Source: Sphingobacteriales bacterium (GTDB lineage Bacteria; Bacteroidota; Bacteroidia; Chitinophagales; UBA2359). Taken from it: a stretch of DNA of 64,000 nt. The notes under the pieces were generated by a model. That model was not told the DNA's origin and did no database searches. It was given only the letters and a program-made list of their open reading frames with translations. Location of the stretch: positions 1-64,000 of the forward strand of contig JADJTG010000007.1 in the NCBI GenBank assembly GCA_016711285.1, in the 5' to 3' direction. Position 1 is the stretch's first letter. The number at the start of each line of letters is the position of its first letter. Shown here in pieces: positions 42,847 through 51,969 of the stretch. Position numbers and translations under genes: made by a program.

Positions 42847-43464
42847 ATGCTCATCATCGGAATAGCGGGCGGCTCAGGCTCCGGAAAAACAACAGTAGTA
42901 CGCCGTATCGTGGAACGGCTGCCTGCCGACCAAGTAGTCGTGATACCGCAGGATAATTACTACCGCGACAATAGCCACCTGCCTTTGGAAGAGCGCAGAA
43001 TGCTCAATTACGACCACCCTTCCGCCATCGAATTTAATTTGCTGATAGAGCACCTGAAAAAAATCAAAAAAGGCGAAAGCATAGAAATGCCACTGTATTC
43101 GTACATCACCCATGCACGCCTGCCCGAAACCATTTCTATATCGCCGAAATCAGTGATTATTGTGGAGGGGATTATGTTGTTTGTAGAAGAAAAATTGCGA
43201 AAATTATTGGATATTAAAGTATTCGTACACGCCGACTCCGACGACCGCCTTATGCGCCGTATTCGCCGTGATACTGCCGAGCGCGGGCGCGATTTGTCCG
43301 AAACCCTCAATCAATACGCCGAAACGGTGCAACCGATGCACCTCCAATTCATTGAACCCACTAAACGCTACGCCGACATTATTTTGCCCATGGGCGGACA
43401 AAATGATGTAGCGATTGATATGTTGGTGGCGCGTATCAATATGAAATTGCAGCAAGATCATTAA
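42847..43464 (+). CDS. udk: Uridine kinase
   Basis: 205 residues. Phosphorylates uridine or cytidine to the monophosphate in pyrimidine salvage. P-loop IAGGSGSGKTTVVRRI at residue 5, PQDNYYRDNSHLPLEER, NYDHPSAIEFNLLIEHL, VIIVEGIMLF, and RRIRRDTAERGRDLSETLNQ (lid). The ATG at 42847 gives the standard N-terminus. A -7 element TACATTTG at 42785-42792 sits in the gap shared with the thioesterase gene. Confidence 0.95.
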   Translation: MLIIGIAGGSGSGKTTVVRRIVERLPADQVVVIPQDNYYRDNSHLPLEERRMLNYDHPSAIEFNLLIEHLKKIKKGESIEMPLYSYITHARLPETISISPKSVIIVEGIMLFVEEKLRKLLDIKVFVHADSDDRLMRRIRRDTAERGRDLSETLNQYAETVQPMHLQFIEPTKRYADIILPMGGQNDVAIDMLVARINMKLQQDH

Positions 43465-43536
43465 ATCGTTTTTTTATCATAAAACAAATTGAAAAACGCT
43501 GATATTCAAGTATTTGTATTAAAAAAATAAAACAAT

Positions 43537-44962
43537 ATGCAATTATCCATTCCGGCTTGCCCAAAAAGAAGCTTTGTTCAGCAATCTCAAAGCAGCGAAT
43601 ACCGCTTTTCAAAAAATCTATCCGGGCGACCGCAGCGAGCGGCAGCCTGTACATACGCTGTATGGCGGAGCTAATTTATTCAAATCTAACTCTGCCCAAG
43701 TGCTTGCCGAGCGTGCTTTGGAGGTGTTTCATACTTATAGCCCCGACTTTGTCACTTTCGGAAAAATATTTGCTTTGGAAGGAAGCTCCGCTTTTTCAGA
43801 TGGTCGCAGTGCCGCCGCGTGGAAAGCCGAATACGAAGCCCTCACACCCGAATCACGCCGCGCCCACCCCGCGCGTTTGAGCTACGAAGTATATGAAAAA
43901 GTAGTGCGCAAGCTAAAAACCGAAGCCATTGAAGATTTTCGGATTGATTTTGAAGATGGCTACGGCAACCGCAGTAACGAAGAAGAAGACGAATGTGCGG
44001 CATTTGCGGCACAAGAAGTAGCCAAAGGTATGCGCGAAGGCACTTTGTCGCCTTTTATCGGTATTCGTATCAAGCCGTTTACGGAAGAAATGAAAGAGCG
44101 CGGTTTGCGCACATTAGATATTTTTCTCAGCACACTCGTTGCCCACACACAAGGTGCATTGCCGGATAATTTTGTGGTGATGTTGCCCAAAGTTACCATT
44201 CCCGAACAAGTGAGCACGCTGGTAGCCTGTTTTGAAATTTTGGAAAAAATGCTGCACCTGCCCGCCAACAGCCTGAAAATGGAAATGATGGTAGAAACCA
44301 CCCAATCTATTATGGACAGCGATGGCACAAACCCTTTGTATCGTTTTGTTAAAGCCTCCAAAGGGCGTTGTATTGCCATGCACTTTGGCACTTACGATTA
44401 TACAGCTTCGTGCAGCATTACGGCAATGTATCAGGAAATGGATCATCCGGTATGCGATTTTGCGCACCACATGACCAAAGTGGCTTTGGCGCACACGGGT
44501 ATTTGGCTCTCGGACGGTGCTACCAACACCATGCCCATCGGACCGCATCGCGGCGATGCCCTTACGCCGGAGCAGCAGCACGAAAATACGGCAGTGGTGC
44601 ACCGTGCTTGGAAAAAAGGCTACGACCATATCCGCCATTCGCTGTGGCACGGCTACTATCAGGGCTGGGATTTGAATCCCGCTCAGTTTCCGATGCGTTA
44701 TGCGGCGGTCTTTGCTTTCTTTTTGGAAAGTTATGACGATGCCGTAGCGCGTTTGAAGACTTTTGTAGAAAAAGCTGCCCGCGCCACCCTCATCGGTGAT
44801 GTGTTTGATGATGCTGCCACCGGACAGGGACTGCTCAATTATTTTTTGCGGGCACTCAACAGTGGAGCTATCAGCGAAGAAGAAGTATTACGTACCGGAC
44901 TTACTTTAGATGAAATACGCAGCCGTTCTTTTAAAAAGATTTTAGAAAACCGCAAGCAGTAA
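43537..44962 (+). CDS. HpcH/HpaI aldolase/citrate lyase (CitE-like) family protein, frameshift near start
   Basis: About 475 residues. TIM-barrel lyase of the CitE/HpcH class, in the longer branch often labelled DUF6986. Seen: HTLYGGANLFKSN, RIDFEDGYGNRSNEEEDE (metal-binding Glu/Asp), IGIRIKPF, VVMLPKVTIPEQV, MEMMVETTQSIMD, GRCIAMHFGTYDYTASC. The start ATG at 43537 gives MQLSIPACPK, then one extra A in the A5 run 43563-43567 shifts the frame; with it removed the sequence reads PKEALFSNLKAANTAF. The reaction (a malyl-CoA-type or related aldol cleavage) is unknown. Ends in a terminator. Confidence 0.85.
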
Positions 44963-44987
44963 CAATTTAAGATAATAAATATTATAT

Positions 44988-45045
44988 ACAAATCGGCTAA
45001 GGTTCTTTTTTCAAAAAGGATCTTAGCCGATTTGTTTTTTTTATT
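44988..45045 (+). terminator. Terminator after the lyase gene
   Basis: ACAAATCGGCTAAG pairs with CTTAGCCGATTTGT, with further pairing inward (TTTTT/AAAAA) and a T run on the right. Confidence 0.85.
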
Positions 45046-45084
45046 ACTACTATTTTTTAATTTGAATACGCAGCAATCAAATAT

Positions 45085-45873
45085 CTATTTGGCTAGTTGT
45101 TTTAGATTCATTCCTTCAAAAAAGCCAAACGAACATTCATTTAGCATGCGTATAATTACTGCATATACAAACGAATATACAAACATACTCAAAGTATCCT
45201 GATTGAAAATCTGCATCAAAATACGATATACATCGGGACTGGCGGTGCGCAATTGAAGTGGTGTTTCAAAAAAGGCTTCGGCACAGGCTGTAAACAAATT
45301 TAAAAAGTTGCTCTCCAAATAAGCAGCATTGGAAGAAGGAAAACCGATGCGCTCCTGATTGATACGTCCTATCGCAAAACGCTGCCAATGCAATAAATTT
45401 TCGGGCTGTACCGCAAATACTTTAACAGGACTCAAATGGTGCTCCCAGTATAAAGCGTGAATAAAATAATGGAGGGTGATGTTGTAGTTGAGTTCGGGCT
45501 GCTGAAGATTTTGGAGCAAACTCTGCCAATTAACGACCACAATACCATCGGTGCGCACTTCGCCGTAGTGAAATTGCTGTGTGGCATTGGAATAATACAG
45601 CATCGCCTGCACCAACACCGTATGAAAATGCGGAAAAAGATAATAATCCAAGCCCCAGGTGAGCTTGATGGCGGTGGCAGCTATCAATATGCGTATTTCT
45701 TCAGCCAAATTAAACCCCGCCGCCTTGATGTGTTTTATATTGATAAATTGCGCCAGCCGCTGCTCAAAAATGCTTTTTTGGCTCTCTTCCAATAAATTGT
45801 AAAACAGGAAATAATCCTGCAATACAGTGCGTTGTTGTTCGGATAGGATATAATAAGTAGCTGTTGTGTTCAT
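45085..45873 (-). CDS. MtfA-like (M90) protein lacking the catalytic glutamate
   Basis: 262 residues. The overall pattern follows MtfA zinc peptidases: an N-terminal helix pair, RILIAATAIKLTWGLDYYLF, VRTDGIVVVNWQSLLQNL, then NYNITLHYFIHALYWEHH where MtfA has HEVAH, and TACAEAFFETPLQL where it has the distal zinc Glu. Both His and the distal Glu are kept but the catalytic base Glu is Tyr (HYFIH). It should bind zinc but not hydrolyse peptide by the usual mechanism. A C-terminal hydrophobic segment follows. Function unknown. Confidence 0.75.
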   Translation of the reverse strand: MNTTATYYILSEQQRTVLQDYFLFYNLLEESQKSIFEQRLAQFINIKHIKAAGFNLAEEIRILIAATAIKLTWGLDYYLFPHFHTVLVQAMLYYSNATQQFHYGEVRTDGIVVVNWQSLLQNLQQPELNYNITLHYFIHALYWEHHLSPVKVFAVQPENLLHWQRFAIGRINQERIGFPSSNAAYLESNFLNLFTACAEAFFETPLQLRTASPDVYRILMQIFNQDTLSMFVYSFVYAVIIRMLNECSFGFFEGMNLKQLAK

Positions 45874-45917
45874 TTCCTTAATATATATCAGATAGAGAAT
45901 ACATCTCTATAACGAAA

Positions 45918-47120
45918 TTAATTGCCAAAAAATGCGAGCAAGGGACTCCAAATTCGCCGACTCCAGTCTTTTTTTCCGCCATACATCGCTCCTTCATCTA
46001 CAAATAACTGCACCGAATAGCCTTTTTGTTCCAGCAAAGCGGTCATTTTTTCGATAGATTGCTGCAAACGCAGTTCGTAATCGCTGTTGGTGCCGTTGTC
46101 AAAATAAAAAGACAGGTTTTTATAAGCTCCCGCATCATCGGCAACTTTTTTGAGGTAAGTGTAGTATTCTTTTTCCCAATCAAAGCGCGGCGACAAACAA
46201 ATGGCTTTTCCAAAGGCTTGCGGCTGCTCCCACGACAACAAAAACGCCGTGAGTGCGCCCACATCAGCTCCCATCGACACGGTATTTTCGGCTTCGGGCT
46301 GCGTGCGGTAGTGTTGGTCAATGAAAGGTTTGAGCGTATTAGCTACAAAGTTGCGGTAGGAAGCATTGCAATTACGGCTAAATGACGTAAATCCCGCGTC
46401 CATACCGTTATTAATGCTCACCACAATAATATCCTGCAAACGCTGCGCTTTGATGAGGCTGTCCACACGCTCGGCAATGCGCCAGCGATAGGAGGCAATC
46501 GTGGAAGAACCATAAAATCCCTGCAAACCATCGTGTACATACAATACCGGATAATGTGCTTCGGAGTCGGTGGCGTAACTGTCGGGCAATGTAACCGTAA
46601 CACGGCGTTGCAAGCCGCCGCTGCTCGGCAGGTCGTTGTGATAATGGTATTTGGAAAAAACGGGGGCGGCGGGTTCGGGGCGGCTGTAAGCATTATCACC
46701 GCCGCCGCTTGATGAGGGAGAAGCGATTGAAGTTGTGTTTTTGCTGCCGCCGTGTATATCCAACCAACGGTAAATGTGCAAATCAATCACAGTATCGCGG
46801 CGTGCCGCAAAAGAAAATTCGAGGGTTTCGCCGTTGCTGTCAATCGCTTCTGTGCCACTGCGCCCGCGCGTGATATGAAAAGTGATGTTTTCGCCTTTAG
46901 GAAACTGAAAAATACGCAGCCAAGACCCCTCATTTGCTTTAAACAAAGGCGTTCCGCTGCCGTTCCAAGCCCCCAAATAAGCGTGGTTGCCCTCTACGCA
47001 TACCATATCGCTGCCAATATTGCCTTTGCACGACACAATAAAAGACACACGAATCGGCTGTGTTTGAGCGAAAAAAAGTAAAATAAATTTCAGTGACAGT
47101 AAAAAAGAATAGCAATACAT
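45918..47120 (-). CDS. Secreted esterase with N-terminal CBM20-like domain
   Basis: About 400 residues from the ATG at 47120. Signal peptide YSFLLSLKFILLFFAQTQ; residues 22-115 resemble a starch-binding/CBM20-type module (VEGNHAYLGAWNGSGTPLF, ITFHITRGRSGTEAIDSNGE). A Ser/Gly-rich linker leads to a putative esterase domain (PF00756 type): RRVTVTLPDSY, YPVLYVHDGLQGF, nucleophile region NTVSMGADVGALTAFLLSW. The usual C-terminal His motif is replaced by GAMYGGKKDWSRRIW, so the triad is incomplete by eye. Relatives include Fes/IroE-type and acetyl esterases. Substrate unknown. Confidence 0.8.
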   Translation of the reverse strand: MYCYSFLLSLKFILLFFAQTQPIRVSFIVSCKGNIGSDMVCVEGNHAYLGAWNGSGTPLFKANEGSWLRIFQFPKGENITFHITRGRSGTEAIDSNGETLEFSFAARRDTVIDLHIYRWLDIHGGSKNTTSIASPSSSGGGDNAYSRPEPAAPVFSKYHYHNDLPSSGGLQRRVTVTLPDSYATDSEAHYPVLYVHDGLQGFYGSSTIASYRWRIAERVDSLIKAQRLQDIIVVSINNGMDAGFTSFSRNCNASYRNFVANTLKPFIDQHYRTQPEAENTVSMGADVGALTAFLLSWEQPQAFGKAICLSPRFDWEKEYYTYLKKVADDAGAYKNLSFYFDNGTNSDYELRLQQSIEKMTALLEQKGYSVQLFVDEGAMYGGKKDWSRRIWSPLLAFFGN

Positions 47121-47374
47121 ATTTGCTGTGCGGTTACATAAATCAGACAACAAAAGTAGTTTTTTTCAAATAAATAGCGAAAAACAGTTTGTTTTTTTAT
47201 AAAAAAACAAAACAGATAAGCTATCAAATTCCGAATAAAATATATTATATTTGTTAATATTTCTTAATTTTTGCATATTTTTTAATTTTTCAACTAAATC
47301 TTTCGTTGATTTTTTATGCTCAAAATTTTTTTAATTCATTTTCTATTCCTCATTCTCTTCTTCAAAAAAAATGT

Positions 47375-48400
47375 ATGAAAAACCAATTTGTTGTATTATT
47401 ATTCGGATTGTTGTTGCTGGCTGCCTGTAGCAACAGTAGCAAAGATTCGGAACCGATGGGTGTGGCTGCCGATGGTGCTGCCGCCCCTACGGTTGCTGCC
47501 GACAATGACACCGAAAGCCAACTTTCCAAAACCCGTGCCGCCGCCGCATCTGCTCCGGCTACCAACGAAGATTTGATTGTTTCTTTACCTTCTTCGGCAG
47601 CAGCCAAGCTCGGCTTGCACGACAGCACCCGCCGCCTCATTCGCACCGCCGACATTAAATTTCGTACCAAAGATGCAGTAAAAAGCACTTATGCTATTGA
47701 AGATATTGTGGCGCGGCACGGCGGCTTTATTACCGCTACCCACCTGAGCAGCGAACTCAACCGCGAAAAAGAACAAAATATCAGCCGCGACTCCATATTG
47801 ATAACGACTTTTTATACGGTCAATAATCGCCTGCAATTTCGTGTACCTGCCGCCAAACTCGATGCCACACTCAGAGATTTAAGCCCTTTGATGGATTTTT
47901 TGGACTACAGAAATATTACCGTAAAAGATGTAACGCTAAACATACTTAGCAACCAATGGAACAGCCGCCACAATGAAGAAAGTGCAGAGCGATTGCGGGA
48001 GCAAGCAGAGGAAGGAAAATATCAAAACAAAACGCTCTCCGCCGAAGAGTTGGCTTGGCAGCGCGAAGAAGCCGCCCAACAGGCGAAGATGGAAAACCTG
48101 TCGCTCGCCGACCAAATTGCATACAGCACCGTAGATGTGCATTTATATCAGCGCGAAACCGTACGGCGCGAAATAGTACCCAACGAAAACGACAGCCGCC
48201 GCTACGAGCCTAACTTTTTCTTCAAACTGGCAGATGCCGTGCAAGATGGATTTGATGTGCTGAAACGTGTTGTTTTGGCGGCAGTGCAGGCGTGGTGGCT
48301 TTGGCTGATATTGGCTTTGGCTGTGTTTTTAATACGCAAATATGTAAGCCCCGATTTTCTGCGCTCCAATGCTGCACACAAAAGAAATTTAAAAATATAA
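47375..48400 (+). CDS. DUF4349 lipoprotein
   Basis: 341 residues from the ATG at 47375. Lipoprotein signal FGLLLLAACSN (Cys about residue 18), a low-complexity Ala/Thr stretch, then the DUF4349 domain (RRLIRTADIKFRTKDAVKST, AIEDIVARHGGFITATHLSS, LQFRVPAAKLDATLRDLSPL, ADQIAYSTVDVHLYQ) containing a coiled coil, and a C-terminal membrane helix (WWLWLILALAVFLIRKY). Function unknown. TATATTTG at 47246-47253 is a plausible -7 element. Confidence 0.88.
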   Translation: MKNQFVVLLFGLLLLAACSNSSKDSEPMGVAADGAAAPTVAADNDTESQLSKTRAAAASAPATNEDLIVSLPSSAAAKLGLHDSTRRLIRTADIKFRTKDAVKSTYAIEDIVARHGGFITATHLSSELNREKEQNISRDSILITTFYTVNNRLQFRVPAAKLDATLRDLSPLMDFLDYRNITVKDVTLNILSNQWNSRHNEESAERLREQAEEGKYQNKTLSAEELAWQREEAAQQAKMENLSLADQIAYSTVDVHLYQRETVRREIVPNENDSRRYEPNFFFKLADAVQDGFDVLKRVVLAAVQAWWLWLILALAVFLIRKYVSPDFLRSNAAHKRNLKI

Positions 48401-48410
48401 GATTTTCTTT

Positions 48411-48441
48411 CCTTACCGAAACTTTTAAAGTTTCGGTAAGG
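48411..48441. terminator. Bidirectional hairpin
   Basis: A 15-bp near-perfect palindrome, CCTTACCGAAACTTT / AAAGTTTCGGTAAGG, lies between the convergent DUF4349 and ftsB-like genes. T tracts are weak, so termination is probable rather than certain. Confidence 0.65.
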
Positions 48442-48461
48442 AAATACACTAAACAGCTTTA

Positions 48462-48770
48462 TTATTCTTCCTCCACAATATAAACCTTCTCAGATGGTTT
48501 GTGATAGAGGTTTTTTTCCCGCGCTACGCGCTCCAGTTCCTGTATGTTACTCAATTGCTGGCGTTGTTTTTTCATTTTATCTATTTCTACTTTTTTTTCG
48601 GCAATATGCGTGCGAAGTTCCTGTACTTCAGCACTCAGTTCGCTTTTTTTCAGCCAACTATTATTGCTCAAAAAACCTATCCACGCTATAAAAGCAATAA
48701 AGGTAAGAATATAACGATTGCGCAGTGTAGGCGGTAGTTTTTTAATAAAATTGTTCCAGTAGGTTTTCAT
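48462..48770 (-). CDS. Septum formation initiator, FtsB/DivIC family
   Basis: 102 residues: short cytoplasmic tail, one membrane helix (YILTFIAFIAWIGFLS), and a periplasmic coiled coil (LSAEVQELRTHIAEKKVEID) ending in ELERVAREKNLYHKPSEKVY, the family motif. It joins FtsL and FtsQ in the divisome. Confidence 0.9.
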   Translation of the reverse strand: MKTYWNNFIKKLPPTLRNRYILTFIAFIAWIGFLSNNSWLKKSELSAEVQELRTHIAEKKVEIDKMKKQRQQLSNIQELERVAREKNLYHKPSEKVYIVEEE

Positions 48771-49031
48771 TATCAGGCAATAAATTAGAAAATATAAAAA
48801 TTACAACTAATTACTTGCCCCAAAGATACTGCAAAAAGTACTATCTTTTGTTAGGTTTGGTGTGTATATGATATAAAAAACAGATTTTGTATATCTTTTT
48901 ATAAAAAAACATAAAATACACATAAGTACGATATATTCAAGGAGTAATGTGTATCTGAAAAAATCATATATCTTTGTGACCCTTGTTTTTTTTAGGAAAA
49001 TTACTTGTCTGAAAAATATTGATTATATCGC

Positions 49032-49916
49032 TTGAAACCTATCCTTCGCAACGATTATCTGCAACTGCATTTTATTGTATTTCTGTTCGGATTTACGGGA
49101 GTATTGGGCAAATTGATTAGTTTGCCAGCATTGCCATTGGTACAATATCGGGTTATTTTTGCTGCTTTGGGTATGGGTGCAGTAGCTTGGTGGCGCAGCG
49201 TTGATATGCGGGTATCTGCACGGCAATTGTTTCAGTTATTGGGCGTAGGTTGCATTGTGGCGGCGCATTGGTTTACTTTTTATTATGCCATCAAAATTTC
49301 CAATGTATCGGTTACACTCGGCTGTTTTGCCAGTGCCACTCTATTTACGGCTATTTTAGAACCTGTTTTGGAACGAAAGAAAATTTCTAAATTGGAAATA
49401 TATATCGGTATTCTGGTTATTATCGGCTTATATTTCATTACTTGCTTTGCTATTGAGTATTGGCAAGGCATTGTGGTGTCGGTGGTGTCGGCTTTTTTGT
49501 CGGCACTTTTTGGAGTACTCAACAAACAATTGGTGCGCAGCTTGCCGCCTGTTACTATTTCGTTGTACGAAATGCTGGCGAGTGTGCTGCTGTTGAGCAT
49601 AGCGGTTGCAGCTACGCAACAGGTAGTGCTGCCCTGGGAGGTGGCTTGGAGCGATTATTTTTGGCTGCTGATATTGTCGGGCTTATGCACGGTGTATGCC
49701 TTTATCGGAATTGTGAGCCTGATGCAACGCCTGTCGGCATATACAATAGTGTTGGCAATTAATATGGAGCCGATATATGCCATTGTATTGGCTGCAATGC
49801 TGTTCAAAGATTCGGAGCGGATGGATTGGGGATTTTATGCGGGAGCTTTTATCCTGATTGCAACTATTTTCATGTACCCAATGTTACAGCAAAAAGCAAA
49901 TCACCTCTCAAAATAA
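49032..49916 (+). CDS. EamA-family (DMT) transporter
   Basis: 294 residues, ten hydrophobic helices in two EamA repeats (LHFIVFLFGFTGVLGKLISL, CIVAAHWFTFYYAIKISNVS, FTAILEPVLERKK; then VVSVVSAFLSALFGVLNKQL, IVLAINMEPIYAIVLAAMLF). A metabolite exporter of unknown substrate. It begins with TTG in this frame; TATCTTTG at 48969-48976 may be its -7 element. The permease gene follows five bases after the stop. Confidence 0.85.
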   Translation: MKPILRNDYLQLHFIVFLFGFTGVLGKLISLPALPLVQYRVIFAALGMGAVAWWRSVDMRVSARQLFQLLGVGCIVAAHWFTFYYAIKISNVSVTLGCFASATLFTAILEPVLERKKISKLEIYIGILVIIGLYFITCFAIEYWQGIVVSVVSAFLSALFGVLNKQLVRSLPPVTISLYEMLASVLLLSIAVAATQQVVLPWEVAWSDYFWLLILSGLCTVYAFIGIVSLMQRLSAYTIVLAINMEPIYAIVLAAMLFKDSERMDWGFYAGAFILIATIFMYPMLQQKANHLSK

Positions 49917-49921
49917 TTAAA

Positions 49922-50803
49922 ATGAAACATATTGAATTAGCCGCTCGAATATTTATAGGCTTGGTACTAATCGCCGTATTTACGCTGATTTGGATTTACT
50001 TGGGCAATATTGTCATTTATGTATTGCTTGCTGCCCTGTTGGGGCTGATAGGCAGACCCTTTGTACGCTCTTTATGTAATATAAAAATCGGTAAATATCA
50101 TTTACCTCGCCCACTTGCTGCTATTTTTACGTTACTGATGTTTTATTTGGTACTTGTGTTGCTGTCTATGATATTTATTCCTTATGTATTTAGTCCTTTA
50201 TCGCAGTTGGCAGATATTGACGTAGATGCTTTGGTACAATACTTAGATGGACCCTATCATCAACTCCGTACTTTTTTGATGCAATACGGTATCATACCTC
50301 AAAATACGCCTTATTCTCCTACACAGTTTATTGTAGAAAATATCAAAAAAGCCCTTGATTTTGAAAAAGCAGGTAGCGTGGTACGCTCGTTATTTGGTGT
50401 ATTGGGCAATGTAGCCAATATTATTACCGGTTTGTTTTCGGTTACATTTATCAGTTATTTTTTTATGGTAGATGAAAAAATGTCGTACCATATTTTAATG
50501 ACTATTGTACCTTCTCAATATGAAAAACGTACAAAAAAAGTACTTAATACTTCCAGCTATTTTTTGTCGCGCTATTTAAAGGGACTGGTTATTCAAAATA
50601 TTATTTTTACTTTTCTTATCACCACTGCTATGTGGCTATTGGGCGTAGATAATGCAATTTTGATAGGTGTAGTTGCCGGTTTTTCCAATATTATTCCGTA
50701 TGTGGGACCTATTATTGGCGGTTTTTTTGCTCTTTTTATAACCATTACTGCCAATGTCGGCATTGATTTTTCCAGATTTTATTGCCATTATTACTCAAAA
50801 TAA
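49922..50803 (+). CDS. AI-2E family permease, main part (frameshifted)
   Basis: Membrane protein of the AI-2E exporter/TqsA-like family. From the ATG at 49922: ELAARIFIGLVLIAVFTLIW, NIVIYVLLAALLGLIGRPFV, then LLVLLSMIFIPYV-like helices, a periplasmic domain and FLSRYLKGLVIQNIIFTFLI, AGFSNIIPYVGPIIGGFFAL. The frame goes wrong after NVGIDFSRF; one T is missing in the T4 run 50777-50780. Substrates range from signal molecules to ions, so none is assigned. It is directly downstream of the EamA gene. Confidence 0.85.
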   Translation: MKHIELAARIFIGLVLIAVFTLIWIYLGNIVIYVLLAALLGLIGRPFVRSLCNIKIGKYHLPRPLAAIFTLLMFYLVLVLLSMIFIPYVFSPLSQLADIDVDALVQYLDGPYHQLRTFLMQYGIIPQNTPYSPTQFIVENIKKALDFEKAGSVVRSLFGVLGNVANIITGLFSVTFISYFFMVDEKMSYHILMTIVPSQYEKRTKKVLNTSSYFLSRYLKGLVIQNIIFTFLITTAMWLLGVDNAILIGVVAGFSNIIPYVGPIIGGFFALFITITANVGIDFSRFYCHYYSK

Positions 50804-51090
50804 GTGCCTCTTTTATAGTTGTTCAGTTTATTGACAACTGGTTGGTGCAACCCTATATTTTCTCCAATAGTGTGGAGGCGCATCCTTTGGAAATTTTTAT
50901 TGTGATTTTAGTAGCGGGTACGCTCGGTGGAGTGGGAGGTATGGTACTCGCCATTCCTGTTTATACCATTTTGCGCGTGGTGGGTATGGAGTTTTTAAGC
51001 CAAAATAAAATTGTACAATCTCTTACCCAAAATATAGAACATGTAGAGCAAGAGCCTGCTTCCAAAATACCCTCGTCCAAAAAACAATAA
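50782..51090 (+). CDS. AI-2E family permease, C-terminal segment
   Basis: Continuation in the next frame: LLLKISASFIVVQFIDNWLV, QPYIFSNSVEAHPLEIFIVI, LVAGTLGGVGGMVLAIPVYT, the conserved last helices and the HPLEIF signature, then a polar tail. It has no start of its own; the gene is 49922-51090. Confidence 0.85.
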   Translation: MPLLLKISASFIVVQFIDNWLVQPYIFSNSVEAHPLEIFIVILVAGTLGGVGGMVLAIPVYTILRVVGMEFLSQNKIVQSLTQNIEHVEQEPASKIPSSKKQ

Positions 51091-51202
51091 ACCTGACTTT
51101 TACTTAAAAAAGTGAAATTGTCATAATTTATTTCTTTTTAAAGCTTTCTGTCTGTAAATTTACTGCTTTCTCCACCCTGTTTATATTACAGACAATTTTT
51201 TG

Positions 51203-51790
51203 ATGAATATTGTATTTGCCAGCAGTAATGCCAATAAATTAAAGGAAGTATCGGCTATTGGCGGGTTTCCTGCCGGAAGTCGTTTGCTCACTTTGAACGA
51301 CATCAATTTTACGCAAGAAATAGAAGAACCCTTTGATACGCTCGAAGCCAACAGCCTCCACAAAGCCCGCACGGTGTGGCGTGCCTACGGCTTGCCTTGC
51401 ATCGCCGAGGACACGGGCTTGGAAGTAGAAGCCCTCAACGGCGCACCGGGTGTTTTTACGGCACGCTACGCCGGCGCACAAAAATCAGCCGCCGATAATA
51501 TCGCTAAACTCCTCAAATCCTTGGAAGGACACCACAACCGCAGAGCACGTTTTCGTTGCGTGGTATCGTGGATAGATGCGCAGGGCAGCGAAAAACAATT
51601 TGAAGGTATCTTAAATGGTACGATTTTAGAAAATCCTTGCGGTACAGGCGGTTTTGGCTACGACCCTGTTTTTCAGCCGCAGGGTTATGAACACAGCCTT
51701 GCAGAAATGACATTAGCCGACAAAAACAAAATTAGTCATCGTTTTATTTCATTTGAAATTTTTTTTTCATATCTTCGTACAATATTATAA
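51203..51790 (+). CDS. rdgB: XTP/dITP pyrophosphatase (RdgB/HAM1)
   Basis: 195 residues. Removes non-canonical purine nucleotides (dITP, XTP). Motifs: VFASSNANKLKEVSAI, TLEANSLHKARTVW, IAEDTGLEVEALNGAPGVFT, GTGGFGYDPVFQPQG, SLAEMTLADKNKISHR. The last ten residues (FEIFFSYLRTIL) end within a 21-bp duplication, discussed separately. Confidence 0.93.
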   Translation: MNIVFASSNANKLKEVSAIGGFPAGSRLLTLNDINFTQEIEEPFDTLEANSLHKARTVWRAYGLPCIAEDTGLEVEALNGAPGVFTARYAGAQKSAADNIAKLLKSLEGHHNRRARFRCVVSWIDAQGSEKQFEGILNGTILENPCGTGGFGYDPVFQPQGYEHSLAEMTLADKNKISHRFISFEIFFSYLRTIL

Positions 51791-51817
51791 CAACATCGTA
51801 CAATATTATAACAACAA
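51776..51817. repeat. 21-bp direct tandem duplication
   Basis: CGTACAATATTATAACAAC occurs twice, offset by 21 bases (51776-51796 and 51797-51817, one difference). The first copy contains the stop codon of rdgB, so it may have changed the C-terminus or the leader of the next gene. Confidence 0.8.
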
Positions 51818-51969
51818 AGCCGTTTAAGGTTGAACCAGCACAGGTGTAATAGCATACACAGCACACTTATTAAGGTATATTGTTGATGACAAATAACACA
51901 TATATAAAAAAAGTGCCGTATGCTTACAACCTTTTTTTATTTTTTTCATCTTACTACAAGCAAAAACCT

